64,000 nucleotides of DNA from Entomospira culicis (GTDB taxonomy: Bacteria; Spirochaetota; Spirochaetia; WRBN01). The notes below the pieces were generated by a model, which saw nothing but the letters and a program-made list of their open reading frames with translations, was not told the origin of the DNA and made no database searches. Position 1 is the stretch's first letter. Every line of letters starts with the position of its first letter. The DNA is taken from assembly GCF_028748145.1 (NCBI RefSeq), contig NZ_CP118181.1, positions 1,240,211 to 1,304,210 of the forward strand, read 5' to 3'. Below are positions 26,616 through 35,777 of this stretch, one piece after another. The translations under genes were made by a program, and so were the position numbers.

Positions 26616-26640
26616 AAAGAGAGAGTAATCCTCTCTCTTT
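26616..26640. terminator. Terminator between ldh2 and the methyltransferase genes
   Basis: 10-bp stem AAAGAGAGAG / CTCTCTCTTT (26616-26625, 26631-26640), 5-nt loop. A and T tracts flank both sides, so it may serve both convergent units. It touches the stop of the methyltransferase gene. Confidence 0.75.
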
Positions 26641-26954
26641 TACTCGCCAAAACTAAGTTGGGCGAGGATTGCCTCTCGAGCTTTAATTTTCTGACGTAAA
26701 TACTCCATCGGTCGGTCGCCCTTGGTGCGATTGCAATGTCCGCAGAGAAGCTGATAATTTTCATAATAATCGCCTCCGCCCTTTGCCCGAGGAATAATAT
26801 GATCAATCTCAAAGTGTTGGATATCAAACTGCGTGGTACAGCCATTGCACCTACCCGCTTGCGCTTGGTAGAGGCGCTCTTTAATGGAGAATGAAGGGGC
26901 TTCCATCACCACGTCCGTGCGAGTGGGAGCGTCGGTGCGGTGAATAAAATCTTT
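26640..26954. repeat. Near-identical block, HNH-encoding end, copy A
   Basis: 315 bp repeated at 28120-28434 without gaps; I count about 11 substitutions. It encodes the last 104 residues (HNH nuclease domain) of the methyltransferase fusion. Confidence 0.9.
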
Positions 26955-28073
26955 GCCCAGTTGCCTAAAGGTGAGGCGATCTTCTAGCGCGCCACCCTTC
27001 TCCAGACGCTCGATTAAGATCTGCACCGCTTGCTTTTCGATATCAATACCGATCCATGCGCGCCCCAACTGCTCGGCTGCCACGCAGGTGGTTGCACAAC
27101 CAGCAAACGGGTCGAGAATGAGATCGCCCTCACGACTGCTAGCGTGAAGAATCCGATGTAAGAGTGCTAGCGGTTTTTGCGTGCGATACCCGGTATCCTC
27201 GTTGCGCCCAATGCGCGGAATGTCGATCCAGTTGTTATCTAAAGGCTTACCTTCATAATCATCTAAATATTTGCGACGCTCTAACTTACCCTCGTCGGTG
27301 ATAACGACATTGCCTTTTTGATACTCTTCCTCCAGACGCGCTTGGCTTAACCGCCAACCCGAGCTGTAAGGGTTGCGAAAACCCCGCCACTCAAAGCAGA
27401 GATTGGGGCGATCGCCCATAGTCTTGTTACGAAAGAGCGGAATGCCCGTATAGTAGCGCCGACCTTCTCCATCAATCTTATTGAATTTTTTATCGCTCTC
27501 CGCCTTGTCCTCAATATCTAAGGTGTTTTTAAGATAAAATGTATCTGATTTTGTGTAAAAAAAGATGCTATCAGTATTGCTCCCAAACTTTTTTGCCTTA
27601 TGTTGACTGCCCTTGCCTCGGCCGTCGTTGCGTTGCCAGACAATCTCATTACGAAAATTCTCTTTGCCAAAGATCGCATCGAGCACCACTTTAAGATAGT
27701 GGCTAGCGGTGGGGTCGCAGTGCAGATACAAACTACCGGTAGGCTTTAGCACCCGATGCATCTCGATAAGGCGCTGGGTCATGTAGGTGATGTAGGCCAT
27801 CATGCCCTTGCTATGCACCTGCTGAATCTGCATGATAAAACGCACCAGTGCAGGATACTTATCGATCAACGACTCCAAGTAGGCCTCGTTGACATCTTGC
27901 CACGTCCACATATCTTTAAACGACGAACCCGCCGCCTTAGAGCCGACCGGCGCGGAGTAGATGCGCTTGGAGTTAAAGGGCGGATCAAGGTAGATGAGAT
28001 CGACCAGCTCGCTATTGAGGTGATGCAACACCAACAAATTATCGTGCGTATAAAAATAGTTTGGGGTAGACAT
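26640..28073 (-). CDS. Beta-class DNA methyltransferase fused to a C-terminal HNH nuclease domain, copy A
   Basis: A 477-residue protein. Motif IV is DPPF (30-33), as in many N6-adenine methyltransferases. The VII/VIII region follows (FRNEIVW at 140-146), then a variable target-recognition region (147 to about 300), motif X (TGYRTQKPLALLHRIL) and motif I (LILDPFAGCATTCVAAE). Motif IV preceding motif I defines the beta class. Residues about 394-477 form an HNH domain with Cys pairs CNGC and CGHC and the catalytic-type FEIDHIIPRAKGG...NYQLLC...NRTKGD. Residues 19-146 are identical to the upstream paralogue, and the C-terminal 104 nearly so; the centre is unrelated. It has its own promoter, with the ATG 6 nt after the -10 box. 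Likely a self-contained restriction-modification enzyme (inference). Confidence 0.88.
   Translation of the reverse strand: MSTPNYFYTHDNLLVLHHLNSELVDLIYLDPPFNSKRIYSAPVGSKAAGSSFKDMWTWQDVNEAYLESLIDKYPALVRFIMQIQQVHSKGMMAYITYMTQRLIEMHRVLKPTGSLYLHCDPTASHYLKVVLDAIFGKENFRNEIVWQRNDGRGKGSQHKAKKFGSNTDSIFFYTKSDTFYLKNTLDIEDKAESDKKFNKIDGEGRRYYTGIPLFRNKTMGDRPNLCFEWRGFRNPYSSGWRLSQARLEEEYQKGNVVITDEGKLERRKYLDDYEGKPLDNNWIDIPRIGRNEDTGYRTQKPLALLHRILHASSREGDLILDPFAGCATTCVAAEQLGRAWIGIDIEKQAVQILIERLEKGGALEDRLTFRQLGKDFIHRTDAPTRTDVVMEAPSFSIKERLYQAQAGRCNGCTTQFDIQHFEIDHIIPRAKGGGDYYENYQLLCGHCNRTKGDRPMEYLRQKIKAREAILAQLSFGE
27636..28019. repeat. Near-identical block, catalytic core, copy A
   Basis: 384 bp, exactly codons 19-146, repeated at 28912-29295 with no gaps. 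I count 8 substitutions, none of which changes the protein. Confidence 0.92.
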
Positions 28074-28079
28074 AAGAGT

Positions 28080-28108
28080 AATTTATCTCGTTATAGATTT
28101 TTATGCAA
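28080..28108 (-). promoter_or_regulatory. Predicted promoter abutting methyltransferase-HNH copy A
   Basis: Minus-strand TTGCAT (28108-28103), 17-nt spacer, TAAATT (28085-28080), then 6 nt to the ATG. Confidence 0.65.
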
Positions 28109-28119
28109 CACGTGGTTAG

Positions 28120-28434
28120 CTACTCGCCAAAACTAAGCTGTGCGAGGACTGCCTCTCTGGCTTTAATTTTCTGACGTAAATACTCCATCGGTCGGTCGCC
28201 CTTGGTGCGATTGCAATGTCCGCAGAGAAGCTGATAATTTTCGTAATAATCGCCTCCGCCCTTTGCCCGTGGGATAATATGATCAATCTCAAAGTGTTGG
28301 ATATCAAACTGCGTGGTACAGCCATTGCACCTACCCGCTTGCGCTTGGTAGAGGCGCTCTTTAATGGAGAGTGAAGGGGCTTCCATCACCACGTCCGTGC
28401 GAATGGGAGCGTCGGTGCGGTGAACAAAATCTTT
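28120..28434. repeat. Near-identical block, HNH-encoding end, copy B
   Basis: Second copy of 26640-26954, same orientation, offset 1480 bp. Confidence 0.9.
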
Positions 28435-29349
28435 AAACATCTCGCCGCTTGCTTCGGTGAGACGATCCATCAAAATTTTTGTCGCCTGTGCTTCGATATC
28501 TATCCCTATCCACTTACGACTAAGATGTTGCGCCGAAACACAGGTGGTTGCGCAACCAGCAAAGGGATCAAGAACTAAATCACCGGGATTACTGCTTGCC
28601 AAAATAATACGATTCAATAACGCTAGTGGCTTTTGCGTCGGATACCCCGTAGACTCATGTTTACCAACCTTGTAAATATCTGCCCACCAACTAAAGGGAA
28701 TCTTGCCTAAATTTCCCTGTTGCTCTCGCCACTCCTCAAGTGTCTCTCCCTCTTTTAGCCATTTCGTTCCGCCATGAGGAGCACCGCCCTTATAAGGAAC
28801 TCGAATTTTATCTTTATTAAATGTCCAAATCTTTGATTTTGAATACCAATAAATAATATCTGTATTTCTAGGAAACTGCTTGATATAGGGCGTTGTAGCC
28901 GTGGAGTAACACCAGACAATCTCATTACGAAAATTCTCTTTGCCAAAGATCGCATCGAGCACCACTTTAAGATAGTGGCTAGCGGTGGGGTCGCAGTGTA
29001 GATACAAACTACCGGTAGGCTTTAGCACCCGATGCATCTCGATAAGGCGTTGAGTCATGTAGGTGATGTAAGCCATCATCCCCTTGCTATGCACCTGCTG
29101 AATCTGCATGATAAAACGCACCAGTGCAGGATACTTATCGATCAACGACTCCAAGTAAGCCTCGTTGACATCTTGCCACGTCCACATATCTTTAAACGAC
29201 GAACCCGCCGCCTTAGAGCCTACTGGCGCGGAGTAGATGCGCTTGGAGTTAAAGGGCGGATCAAGGTAGATGAGATCGACCAGCTCGCTATTGAGCCCTG
29301 TTAAGACAAAGAGATTATCATTGGTATAGAGGGTGTTCGTAATCGCCAT
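28120..29349 (-). CDS. Beta-class DNA methyltransferase fused to a C-terminal HNH nuclease domain, copy B
   Basis: A 409-residue paralogue of the next gene downstream, with the same layout: motif IV DPPF, a different and shorter recognition region (from CYSTATTPYIKQFPRNTD to about FSWWADIYKVG), motif X (TGYPTQKPLALLNRI), motif I (LVLDPFAGCATTCVSAQ) and an almost identical HNH domain. I start at the ATG at 29349 (MAITNTLYTND): the -10 box ends 6 nt before it, while the ATG two codons upstream directly abuts the -10. The sequence specificity probably differs from copy A because the recognition region differs completely. No separate restriction gene is present. Confidence 0.88.
   Translation of the reverse strand: MAITNTLYTNDNLFVLTGLNSELVDLIYLDPPFNSKRIYSAPVGSKAAGSSFKDMWTWQDVNEAYLESLIDKYPALVRFIMQIQQVHSKGMMAYITYMTQRLIEMHRVLKPTGSLYLHCDPTASHYLKVVLDAIFGKENFRNEIVWCYSTATTPYIKQFPRNTDIIYWYSKSKIWTFNKDKIRVPYKGGAPHGGTKWLKEGETLEEWREQQGNLGKIPFSWWADIYKVGKHESTGYPTQKPLALLNRIILASSNPGDLVLDPFAGCATTCVSAQHLSRKWIGIDIEAQATKILMDRLTEASGEMFKDFVHRTDAPIRTDVVMEAPSLSIKERLYQAQAGRCNGCTTQFDIQHFEIDHIIPRAKGGGDYYENYQLLCGHCNRTKGDRPMEYLRQKIKAREAVLAQLSFGE
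28912..29295. repeat. Near-identical block, catalytic core, copy B
   Basis: Second copy of 27636-28019, same orientation, offset 1276 bp. The match stops abruptly at codon boundaries on both sides. Confidence 0.92.
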
Positions 29350-29355
29350 ACACAT

Positions 29356-29384
29356 ATTTTATCATATCATGCGTTTTTTTGCAA
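29356..29384 (-). promoter_or_regulatory. Predicted promoter abutting methyltransferase-HNH copy B
   Basis: Minus-strand TTGCAA (29384-29379), 17-nt spacer, TAAAAT (29361-29356), then 6 nt to the ATG at 29349. Confidence 0.65.
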
Positions 29385-29397
29385 CGCGAAAAGAGCA

Positions 29398-29422
29398 AAG
29401 GAGAGGATCAGCGCCTCTCCTT
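29398..29422 (-). terminator. Terminator candidate after valS
   Basis: 9-bp stem AAGGAGAGG / CCTCTCCTT (29398-29406, 29414-29422), 7-nt loop. The T tail on the minus strand is interrupted, so it is a moderate candidate. Confidence 0.6.
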
Positions 29423-29435
29423 ATGCCTTCTTCAT

Positions 29436-32129
29436 TTAACTCTCTTTAAGGCTCTCGAGGCTTGCCTCTAGTTTGATACGTTGTTGGCTAAATTGCTCTA
29501 CGCGCTCGCGCTCTTTGGCGACGGCGGATGGATCGGCACGTTGTACGAAATTTTCGTTCGCCAATTTTGCTTGCGCGCGCTCCATCTGCTGGGTAACCTC
29601 GGCAAGCTCTTTGGTCAGCTTGGCGATCTCTTGCTCTATATTAATAAGGTGGCGCATCACCAGCAACGCCTCAAAATCGCGCCCCACGAGGTTTACACCA
29701 AGGTGCGCTTTGCGGTCGGTCTCGTTAAACGCCACAGAGGCTAGCTCAATGGTTTTCAACTTAGCCATGCGCAACATCACCTCTTCATGCGCCATAAAGG
29801 CCTCGCGTTCTTGGTTCGATGCAATATAGACCTTCGCCACGATACGTTCGTCGCCGGCAATGCCAAATTGCGTACGCATCGCACGAACCTGCCCAATAAA
29901 GAGCTTCACCGTGCCAAACGCCTCGGCGCTAGCCTCCCACATCGATCGATCTTGGGCTTGTGGATAGGGGGCGACAATCAAGAAGTCGGCTTGTTTATTG
30001 GGGAGCTTCTGATAAATTTCCTCGCTGATAAAGGGCAAGAACGGATGCATCAAGCGCAAAGACTCCTCCAAAATCGAAAGCGATACCGCCAGCGCGCGCT
30101 CCTTTTCAGCAACATCATCGGCATAGAAGCTCGCCTTGAGTGCCTCCAGATACCAGTCGCAAAAGTCATCCCAAAAGTAGTCGTAGATAGCGTGGCTAGC
30201 ATCGTCAAAGCGATACTGCGTAAAGGCCTCGGCGACGAGTTTACTGGCGTGGTTTAGGCGATAGGCAATCCACATATCCAGCGCGCTATACTGCTTAGCG
30301 AGCTCGGGTTTGTAGGCGATAGCAACGCGATTACCCAGTAAAAAACGACTAGCATTCCAGATCTTATTGGCAAAGCGCCCGCCCATCTTAAACATTTCGC
30401 GATCGAGTGGGAGATCTTGCCCCTGTGTGGAGAGATAAGCGATAGTAAAACGTAACGCATCCGCTCCGTCGCTCTTAACAATCTCCAGCGGATCAATGCC
30501 GTTACCCAGTGTCTTACTCATCTTGCGCCCTTGTTTGTCGCGCACCAAGGGGGTAATGTAGATATCCTTAAACGGCACCTCGCCCATAAAGTTGAGCCCA
30601 GCCATGATCATACGGGTAACCCAAAAGAAGATGATATCGTAGGCGGTAACCAGCGTCGAGGTGGGGTAAAACTCTTTGAGTTGCTCGCTCTGGTTGGGCC
30701 AGCCAAAGACGCTAAAGGGCCACAACCAACTGCTAAACCACGTATCCAAGACATCTTCGTCTTGTTTAATGTTTGTGCTCTGACAATGGCTACAGTGAGT
30801 AAGATCGGTGGTGCTCACCGAGATTTTTCCACACGCGGCACAGTACCACGCGGGGATACGATGCCCCCACCACAACTGTCGGCTGATGCACCAATCACGA
30901 ATATCTTTAAGCCACGCCGAGTACGTATTCTCCCAGCGCTTGGGGTAGAAGTGAATCTTACCATCATCATGAGCCTGAAGCGCCATACTCGCCATCTTCT
31001 CCATGCGGACAAACCACTGCTTACTCAAGTAAGGCTCAATCGTCGTATTGCAGCGATAGCAGTGCCCCACGCGGTGCTGTAGCGGATCTTTCTTGACCAA
31101 TAACTCTAGCTGTTCGAGCAAAGCAACCGCTGCTTCGCGTGCCTTAACAATAGTAAGCCCTTGAAATTCCTTAGGTGTATGCTGGTTAAGCAATCCATTT
31201 TCGTGAAAAATATTGATAGATGCCAAGTTGTGGCGCTTACCGATCTCGAAGTCGTTGGGGTCGTGCGAAGGCGTAACCTTAAGCACCGCGCTACCAAAGG
31301 TGCGATCCACATAACTATCGGCAATCACCTTGATGGTGCGATTGGTCATGGGCACATGCACCTCCTTGCCGATCATCGCAAGATAGCGCTCATCTTCAGG
31401 GTGAACCGCTAAGGCGACATCACCAAAAATCGTCTCGGGGCGACTGGTAGCGACAATCAGCGCGCCACTGCCGTCGACAAGCGGATACTTGACATGGTAC
31501 AAAAAGCTCGACTCCTCGGCATACTCTACCTCATCGTCCGAGAGCGCCGTGGTACAGCGCATGCACCAATTGACCAAGTACTCACCCTGATAGATATCAC
31601 CCGCCTGATACATGCGCACAAATGATTCGCGCACCGCCTGCGAAAGCCCCTCATCGAGGGTAAAGCGCTCGGCCTGCCAGTCGCAACTACTGCCAATCTC
31701 GCGTAACTGCTGGGTAATAATCTTATGATGACGTTCTTTAACCTGCCAAACATACTCGACAAAGGCCTTGCGCCCCACATCATGACGACTCTTGCCTTGT
31801 GCCTTAAGCTCCTTCTCGGCGACGTGTTGCGTGGCGATACCCGCATGATCGGTACCAGGAACCCACAAGGTTTTACGCCCCAACATCCGCTGATAGCGCA
31901 CCAAAATATCCTGCAACGATCCATTAAGACCATGCCCCATATGCAACACGCCCGTAACATTAGGTGGCGGAATTACCACGACAAAGGGCGACTCCGTATT
32001 GCCAAAGCGCGACTGTGGGGCAAAGGTATTAGCCTCCTCCCACTGGTGATAGATGGTTGATTCAAAATCCTTGGGTTGATAGCTCTTGGGAAAGCTTGCG
32101 TTAAATTCATCCTCATGGAGTGTGCTCAT
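29436..32129 (-). CDS. valS: Valyl-tRNA synthetase
   Basis: ValRS charges tRNA(Val) and edits Thr. At 897 residues it is class I. It has the HIGH-type motif VLHMGHGLNGSLQD, LWVPGTDHAGIATQ, the editing-domain TSRPETIFGDVALAVHPED, the KMSKS motif GRKMSKTLGNGIDPLE and a C-terminal coiled-coil tRNA-binding arm (from about MRHLINIEQEIAKL to the end). It starts 2 bp after the uvrA stop, so the two form an operon. Confidence 0.97.
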   Translation of the reverse strand: MSTLHEDEFNASFPKSYQPKDFESTIYHQWEEANTFAPQSRFGNTESPFVVVIPPPNVTGVLHMGHGLNGSLQDILVRYQRMLGRKTLWVPGTDHAGIATQHVAEKELKAQGKSRHDVGRKAFVEYVWQVKERHHKIITQQLREIGSSCDWQAERFTLDEGLSQAVRESFVRMYQAGDIYQGEYLVNWCMRCTTALSDDEVEYAEESSFLYHVKYPLVDGSGALIVATSRPETIFGDVALAVHPEDERYLAMIGKEVHVPMTNRTIKVIADSYVDRTFGSAVLKVTPSHDPNDFEIGKRHNLASINIFHENGLLNQHTPKEFQGLTIVKAREAAVALLEQLELLVKKDPLQHRVGHCYRCNTTIEPYLSKQWFVRMEKMASMALQAHDDGKIHFYPKRWENTYSAWLKDIRDWCISRQLWWGHRIPAWYCAACGKISVSTTDLTHCSHCQSTNIKQDEDVLDTWFSSWLWPFSVFGWPNQSEQLKEFYPTSTLVTAYDIIFFWVTRMIMAGLNFMGEVPFKDIYITPLVRDKQGRKMSKTLGNGIDPLEIVKSDGADALRFTIAYLSTQGQDLPLDREMFKMGGRFANKIWNASRFLLGNRVAIAYKPELAKQYSALDMWIAYRLNHASKLVAEAFTQYRFDDASHAIYDYFWDDFCDWYLEALKASFYADDVAEKERALAVSLSILEESLRLMHPFLPFISEEIYQKLPNKQADFLIVAPYPQAQDRSMWEASAEAFGTVKLFIGQVRAMRTQFGIAGDERIVAKVYIASNQEREAFMAHEEVMLRMAKLKTIELASVAFNETDRKAHLGVNLVGRDFEALLVMRHLINIEQEIAKLTKELAEVTQQMERAQAKLANENFVQRADPSAVAKERERVEQFSQQRIKLEASLESLKES

Positions 32130-32131
32130 GG

Positions 32132-35008
32132 TTATTCGTCCCTTCCTTTGGTTATTTGCTCTAGCGGAGTAAGACCACTAAGTAGCGGTTTTAGATAGCG
32201 CCCCGTAAAGGATGCTTCACAATCAGCAACGTGCTCGGGCGAGCCTGTTACCAACACTTGCCCACCACCAGCACCGCCTTCGGGGCCAAGGTCGACAATA
32301 TAATCGGCGCACTTGATGACATCTAAGTTGTGTTCAATCATCAAAATGGTGTTACCGCGCTCCACCAACGACTGTAGACTTACCAATAGCTTCTTCACAT
32401 CTAAAAAGTGAAGTCCGGTCGTAGGTTCGTCAATGATATAACACGTCTTCCCCGTCGATCGCTTGGAGAGTTCGAGCGCCAACTTCACGCGTTGTGCCTC
32501 CCCACCACTCAAGGTTAAGGCCGACTGCCCCAGCGTGATATAATCCAAGCCACACTCCATCAACTGGGCAAGTTTACGCTCCACCTTGGGGATATGCGCA
32601 AAAAATTGATGCGCCTCTTCCACCGTCATCTGGAGAATCTCGTGGATGTTCTTCTCCTTATAGCGAATCTGCAAGGTCTCGTGGTTAAAGCGCGTGCCAT
32701 GACAGACATCACACTTAACAAAGACGTCGGGTAAAAAGTGCATCTCGATCTTCTTAACGCCTGATCCCTCACAAGCCTCACAGCGTCCACCTTTTACATT
32801 AAAACTAAAGCGTCCGCTCTTAAAGCCCGACGCCTTCGCCGCCGGAAGCTCGGCAAAAAGCTCCCGAATCGGCGTCCAAACGCCCACATACGTGGCGGGG
32901 TTACTACGAGGCGTGCGGCCAATAGGCGACTGATCGATGGTGATGACATTGTCCAGCGCCTCTGCGCCAACCACCGCGCCTACTCTACCCACACTCATGC
33001 GCGCGCGATTTAATGTATTATGGAGATAGGGGCTGATAATATCGTTAAGCAGCGTCGATTTACCCGACCCCGATACGCCCGTTATCACCGAGAGTGTACC
33101 CAACGGAAAGGTTACATCGATATTTTTTAAATTGTTATGCGTTGCCTGCTGAATACCTAAAAAAGAGCCATTGCCCTCGCGCCGAAGACTAGGCACCGCG
33201 ATAATCTCCTTACCGCTCAAATAGCGACCCGTCGGGCTTAGCTCCACCTGTGCCACCTCTTGAGGCGTACCAGAGGCCACCACCTGCCCACCATGCACGC
33301 CAGCAGCTGGACCAATGTCGATTAAATAATCCGCCTCACGGATCACCTGCTCGTCATGCTCTACCACGATCAACGTGTTACCCAAGTCGCGTAGACGCTT
33401 GAGCGTTTGCAATAGGCGATCGTTATCGCGCTGGTGTAGCCCGATGGTTGGCTCATCCAAAATGTAGAGTACGCCCATCAAACTCGATCCAATCTGCGTC
33501 GCCAAACGAATGCGCTGACTCTCCCCACCGCTAAGCGTGCCAGCCGTGCGGGTAAGCGATAAATATCCCAAGCCCACGCTGTGCATAAAGGTAAGGCGAT
33601 CGCGAATCTCCTTGAGGATCTCCTTAGCGATAGCCTCATGCATGCCACTTAAACTAAGCGACTGAAAAAAATGCAATTCATCCTCAATGCTCATCTGGGT
33701 AAGACTCAAGATATTCTGCCCGCCCACCTGTACGGCTAGAGCCTCACTACGCAGACGCGCGCCCTTACAGCTTTCACAAGGAGCAGAGCGCATAAAACCC
33801 TCAAACCACTCTTTCACGTTGTCGCTGGTACTCTCGCGATGACGGCGTTTGAGATCGGCAAAAATACCCTCCCAAGGGCGCTGTTGCGTATGGCTATTTG
33901 TCCCTTGTACATTTTCATACTTAAAGGTAATCACCTCGCTACCCGTGCCGTGCAACACCTTTGCTAACACTTGTGCATCAATCTGATTAATTGGCGTATC
34001 CAAGGTAAAGCCGTAGTGCGTGGCTAAACTCGCAAAGATCGATCGATACCAGCGATTGGTCTCGGGGTTGTAAGGAGCAAAGCCACCTTGATTAAAGCTA
34101 AGCGCACGATTAGGCATAATGAGATCTTCATCAAACTCCAAGGTCTCGCCCAAGCCCGCACAGTCGCTACAAGCACCCGCGGGATTGTTAAAGCTGAAGA
34201 GCCGTGGCTCCATCGCCGGCATACTAAAACCGCACAACGGACAGGCCGCATGCTCACTAAAGAGAATCTCTTGCGTGATTTTATTCTCTTGATCCAACAA
34301 CGCGACAATCACCTGCCCACCGCTCACGCTCAAAGCACTCTGCACCGCCTCACTTAGACGCGAACGCTGGCTATCTTCTAAAATAAGGCGATCCATCACC
34401 ACCTCGATGGAGTGCTTGCGCTTCTTATCTAGGGGAATCTCCTCTTCCAATGAGACCACCACGCCATCCACGCGCACGCGCACAAAACCAGAAGCTCGCG
34501 CGTCGCTAAAGACCTTGGTATGCTCCCCTTTGCGCTCGCGCACTAAAGGCGCGAGAATCATGAGGCGCATAGCGTTGGGGATAGCAAAAATATCGTCAAT
34601 AATTTGATCCAAACTGCGCGAGGCGATCGGAATATTGTCCTTAGGACAGACCGCCGTACCCACACGCGCATATAGAAGACGCAAGTAGTCATAAATCTCG
34701 GTGATGGTGCCAACCGTACTGCGCGGATTGCGCCCTGTCGTCTTCTGCTCGATGGAGATGGCAGGCGATAAGCCCTCGATATAATCGACATCGGGCTTCT
34801 CCATGCGTCCCAAAAATTGCCTAGCGTACGCCGAGAGCGACTCCACATAACGGCGCTGACCCTCGGCAAAGATCGTATCAAAAACCAGCGAGCTCTTGCC
34901 CGAGCCTGAGACCCCAGAGACCACCACCAGCTTATCCCGTGGCATGGTAACATCAATACCCTTTAAGTTGTGCTCACGAGCACCCTTTACAATCAAATGA
35001 GTTTGCAT
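32132..35008 (-). CDS. uvrA: Excinuclease ABC subunit A
   Basis: UvrA is the damage-recognition ATPase of nucleotide excision repair. The 958-residue protein has two ABC modules, with Walker [10 protein letters not shown] and GVSGSGKST and signatures [12 protein letters not shown] and [12 protein letters not shown]. It has zinc clusters CPLCGF...CSDCAGLG and CEACEGSG...CDVCHG, and Walker B-type [11 protein letters not shown] and [11 protein letters not shown]. The ATG lies 7 nt after the predicted -10 box; an AGGGGA in between is too close to serve as a good Shine-Dalgarno. It is divergent from rpe. Confidence 0.97.
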   Translation of the reverse strand: MQTHLIVKGAREHNLKGIDVTMPRDKLVVVSGVSGSGKSSLVFDTIFAEGQRRYVESLSAYARQFLGRMEKPDVDYIEGLSPAISIEQKTTGRNPRSTVGTITEIYDYLRLLYARVGTAVCPKDNIPIASRSLDQIIDDIFAIPNAMRLMILAPLVRERKGEHTKVFSDARASGFVRVRVDGVVVSLEEEIPLDKKRKHSIEVVMDRLILEDSQRSRLSEAVQSALSVSGGQVIVALLDQENKITQEILFSEHAACPLCGFSMPAMEPRLFSFNNPAGACSDCAGLGETLEFDEDLIMPNRALSFNQGGFAPYNPETNRWYRSIFASLATHYGFTLDTPINQIDAQVLAKVLHGTGSEVITFKYENVQGTNSHTQQRPWEGIFADLKRRHRESTSDNVKEWFEGFMRSAPCESCKGARLRSEALAVQVGGQNILSLTQMSIEDELHFFQSLSLSGMHEAIAKEILKEIRDRLTFMHSVGLGYLSLTRTAGTLSGGESQRIRLATQIGSSLMGVLYILDEPTIGLHQRDNDRLLQTLKRLRDLGNTLIVVEHDEQVIREADYLIDIGPAAGVHGGQVVASGTPQEVAQVELSPTGRYLSGKEIIAVPSLRREGNGSFLGIQQATHNNLKNIDVTFPLGTLSVITGVSGSGKSTLLNDIISPYLHNTLNRARMSVGRVGAVVGAEALDNVITIDQSPIGRTPRSNPATYVGVWTPIRELFAELPAAKASGFKSGRFSFNVKGGRCEACEGSGVKKIEMHFLPDVFVKCDVCHGTRFNHETLQIRYKEKNIHEILQMTVEEAHQFFAHIPKVERKLAQLMECGLDYITLGQSALTLSGGEAQRVKLALELSKRSTGKTCYIIDEPTTGLHFLDVKKLLVSLQSLVERGNTILMIEHNLDVIKCADYIVDLGPEGGAGGGQVLVTGSPEHVADCEASFTGRYLKPLLSGLTPLEQITKGRDE

Positions 35009-35015
35009 ATCCCCT

Positions 35016-35044
35016 ATAATATAGCATAAAAAAAGTCTTGTAAA
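35016..35044 (-). promoter_or_regulatory. Predicted promoter abutting uvrA
   Basis: Minus-strand TTTACA (35044-35039), 17-nt spacer, TATTAT (35021-35016), then 7 nt to the ATG. No SOS (LexA) box is evident. Confidence 0.65.
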
Positions 35045-35076
35045 GAGTATTACTAGATGAATTCACTTTTGTTCGC

Positions 35077-35105
35077 TTGCCAAAAATAATCTTTTCGGCT
35101 ATACT
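35077..35105 (+). promoter_or_regulatory. Predicted promoter abutting rpe
   Basis: TTGCCA (35077-35082), 17-nt spacer, TATACT (35100-35105), then 9 nt to the ATG at 35115. Confidence 0.65.
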
Positions 35106-35114
35106 TTTCCTATT

Positions 35115-35771
35115 ATGAATACAAATATGCCTATTTTGGCTCCTAGCCTACTGTCGGCTAACTTTGCACACTTTCAAGAGGCGCTCACCTTGGTGCATCA
35201 GCATCAAGCGCCGTGGCTTCACTTCGACGTGATGGATGGGCAATTTGTGCCGGCTATCACCTTTGGATCGCAAGTGGTTGCCAGCCTGCGCGACAAGAGC
35301 GAGACTTTTTTTGATGTGCATCTCATGACCAACACCCCCGAGCGCCACTTTGCCGCCTTTGCGCAAGCTGGTGCCAATAATATTACCTTTCACATTGAGG
35401 CCACGCACCATGCGCACGCCCTTGTGCAACAGATTCATACATTAGGAGTCAAAGCAGGCATTGCGCTCAATCCGGCTACGCCCTTAAGTGCAATTGTCGA
35501 GCTACTGCCCTTTGTTGATCTCGTCTTGGTGATGAGCGTCAATCCCGGCGCTGGTGGCCAGAGTATGATCCCCAGCATGCTCCAGAAGGTGAAACGACTG
35601 CAACAGATGAAGAGCCACTATAACTATCCCTACCACATCCAAATTGATGGCGGGATCAACGAGTCGACCATCTTTGCGGTGAAAAATGCGGGCATCGACG
35701 TGGTAGTAGCAGGGTCTGCCTTCTTTGCCAATCCTAAGCTCGATCTCTTTTTACAGCGACTACGGAGTTAA
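35115..35771 (+). CDS. rpe: Ribulose-phosphate 3-epimerase
   Basis: Rpe interconverts ribulose-5-P and xylulose-5-P in the pentose phosphate pathway. The 218-residue TIM barrel has LAPSLLSANFA, HFDVMDGQFVPAITFG (metal His and Asp), FDVHLMT, the SVNPGAGGQSM loop (usual form VNPGFGGQ) and QIDGGINESTI. No Shine-Dalgarno precedes the ATG. The second Met (codon 5) is an alternative start. It is followed at 6 bp by a TPR membrane protein. Confidence 0.95.
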   Translation: MNTNMPILAPSLLSANFAHFQEALTLVHQHQAPWLHFDVMDGQFVPAITFGSQVVASLRDKSETFFDVHLMTNTPERHFAAFAQAGANNITFHIEATHHAHALVQQIHTLGVKAGIALNPATPLSAIVELLPFVDLVLVMSVNPGAGGQSMIPSMLQKVKRLQQMKSHYNYPYHIQIDGGINESTIFAVKNAGIDVVVAGSAFFANPKLDLFLQRLRS

Positions 35772-35777
35772 TTCGTA

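Noticed and set aside
26640-29349. Tandem repeats as copies of an insertion sequence
   Set aside because: The repeated protein is a methyltransferase-HNH fusion; there is no transposase, terminal inverted repeat or target duplication.
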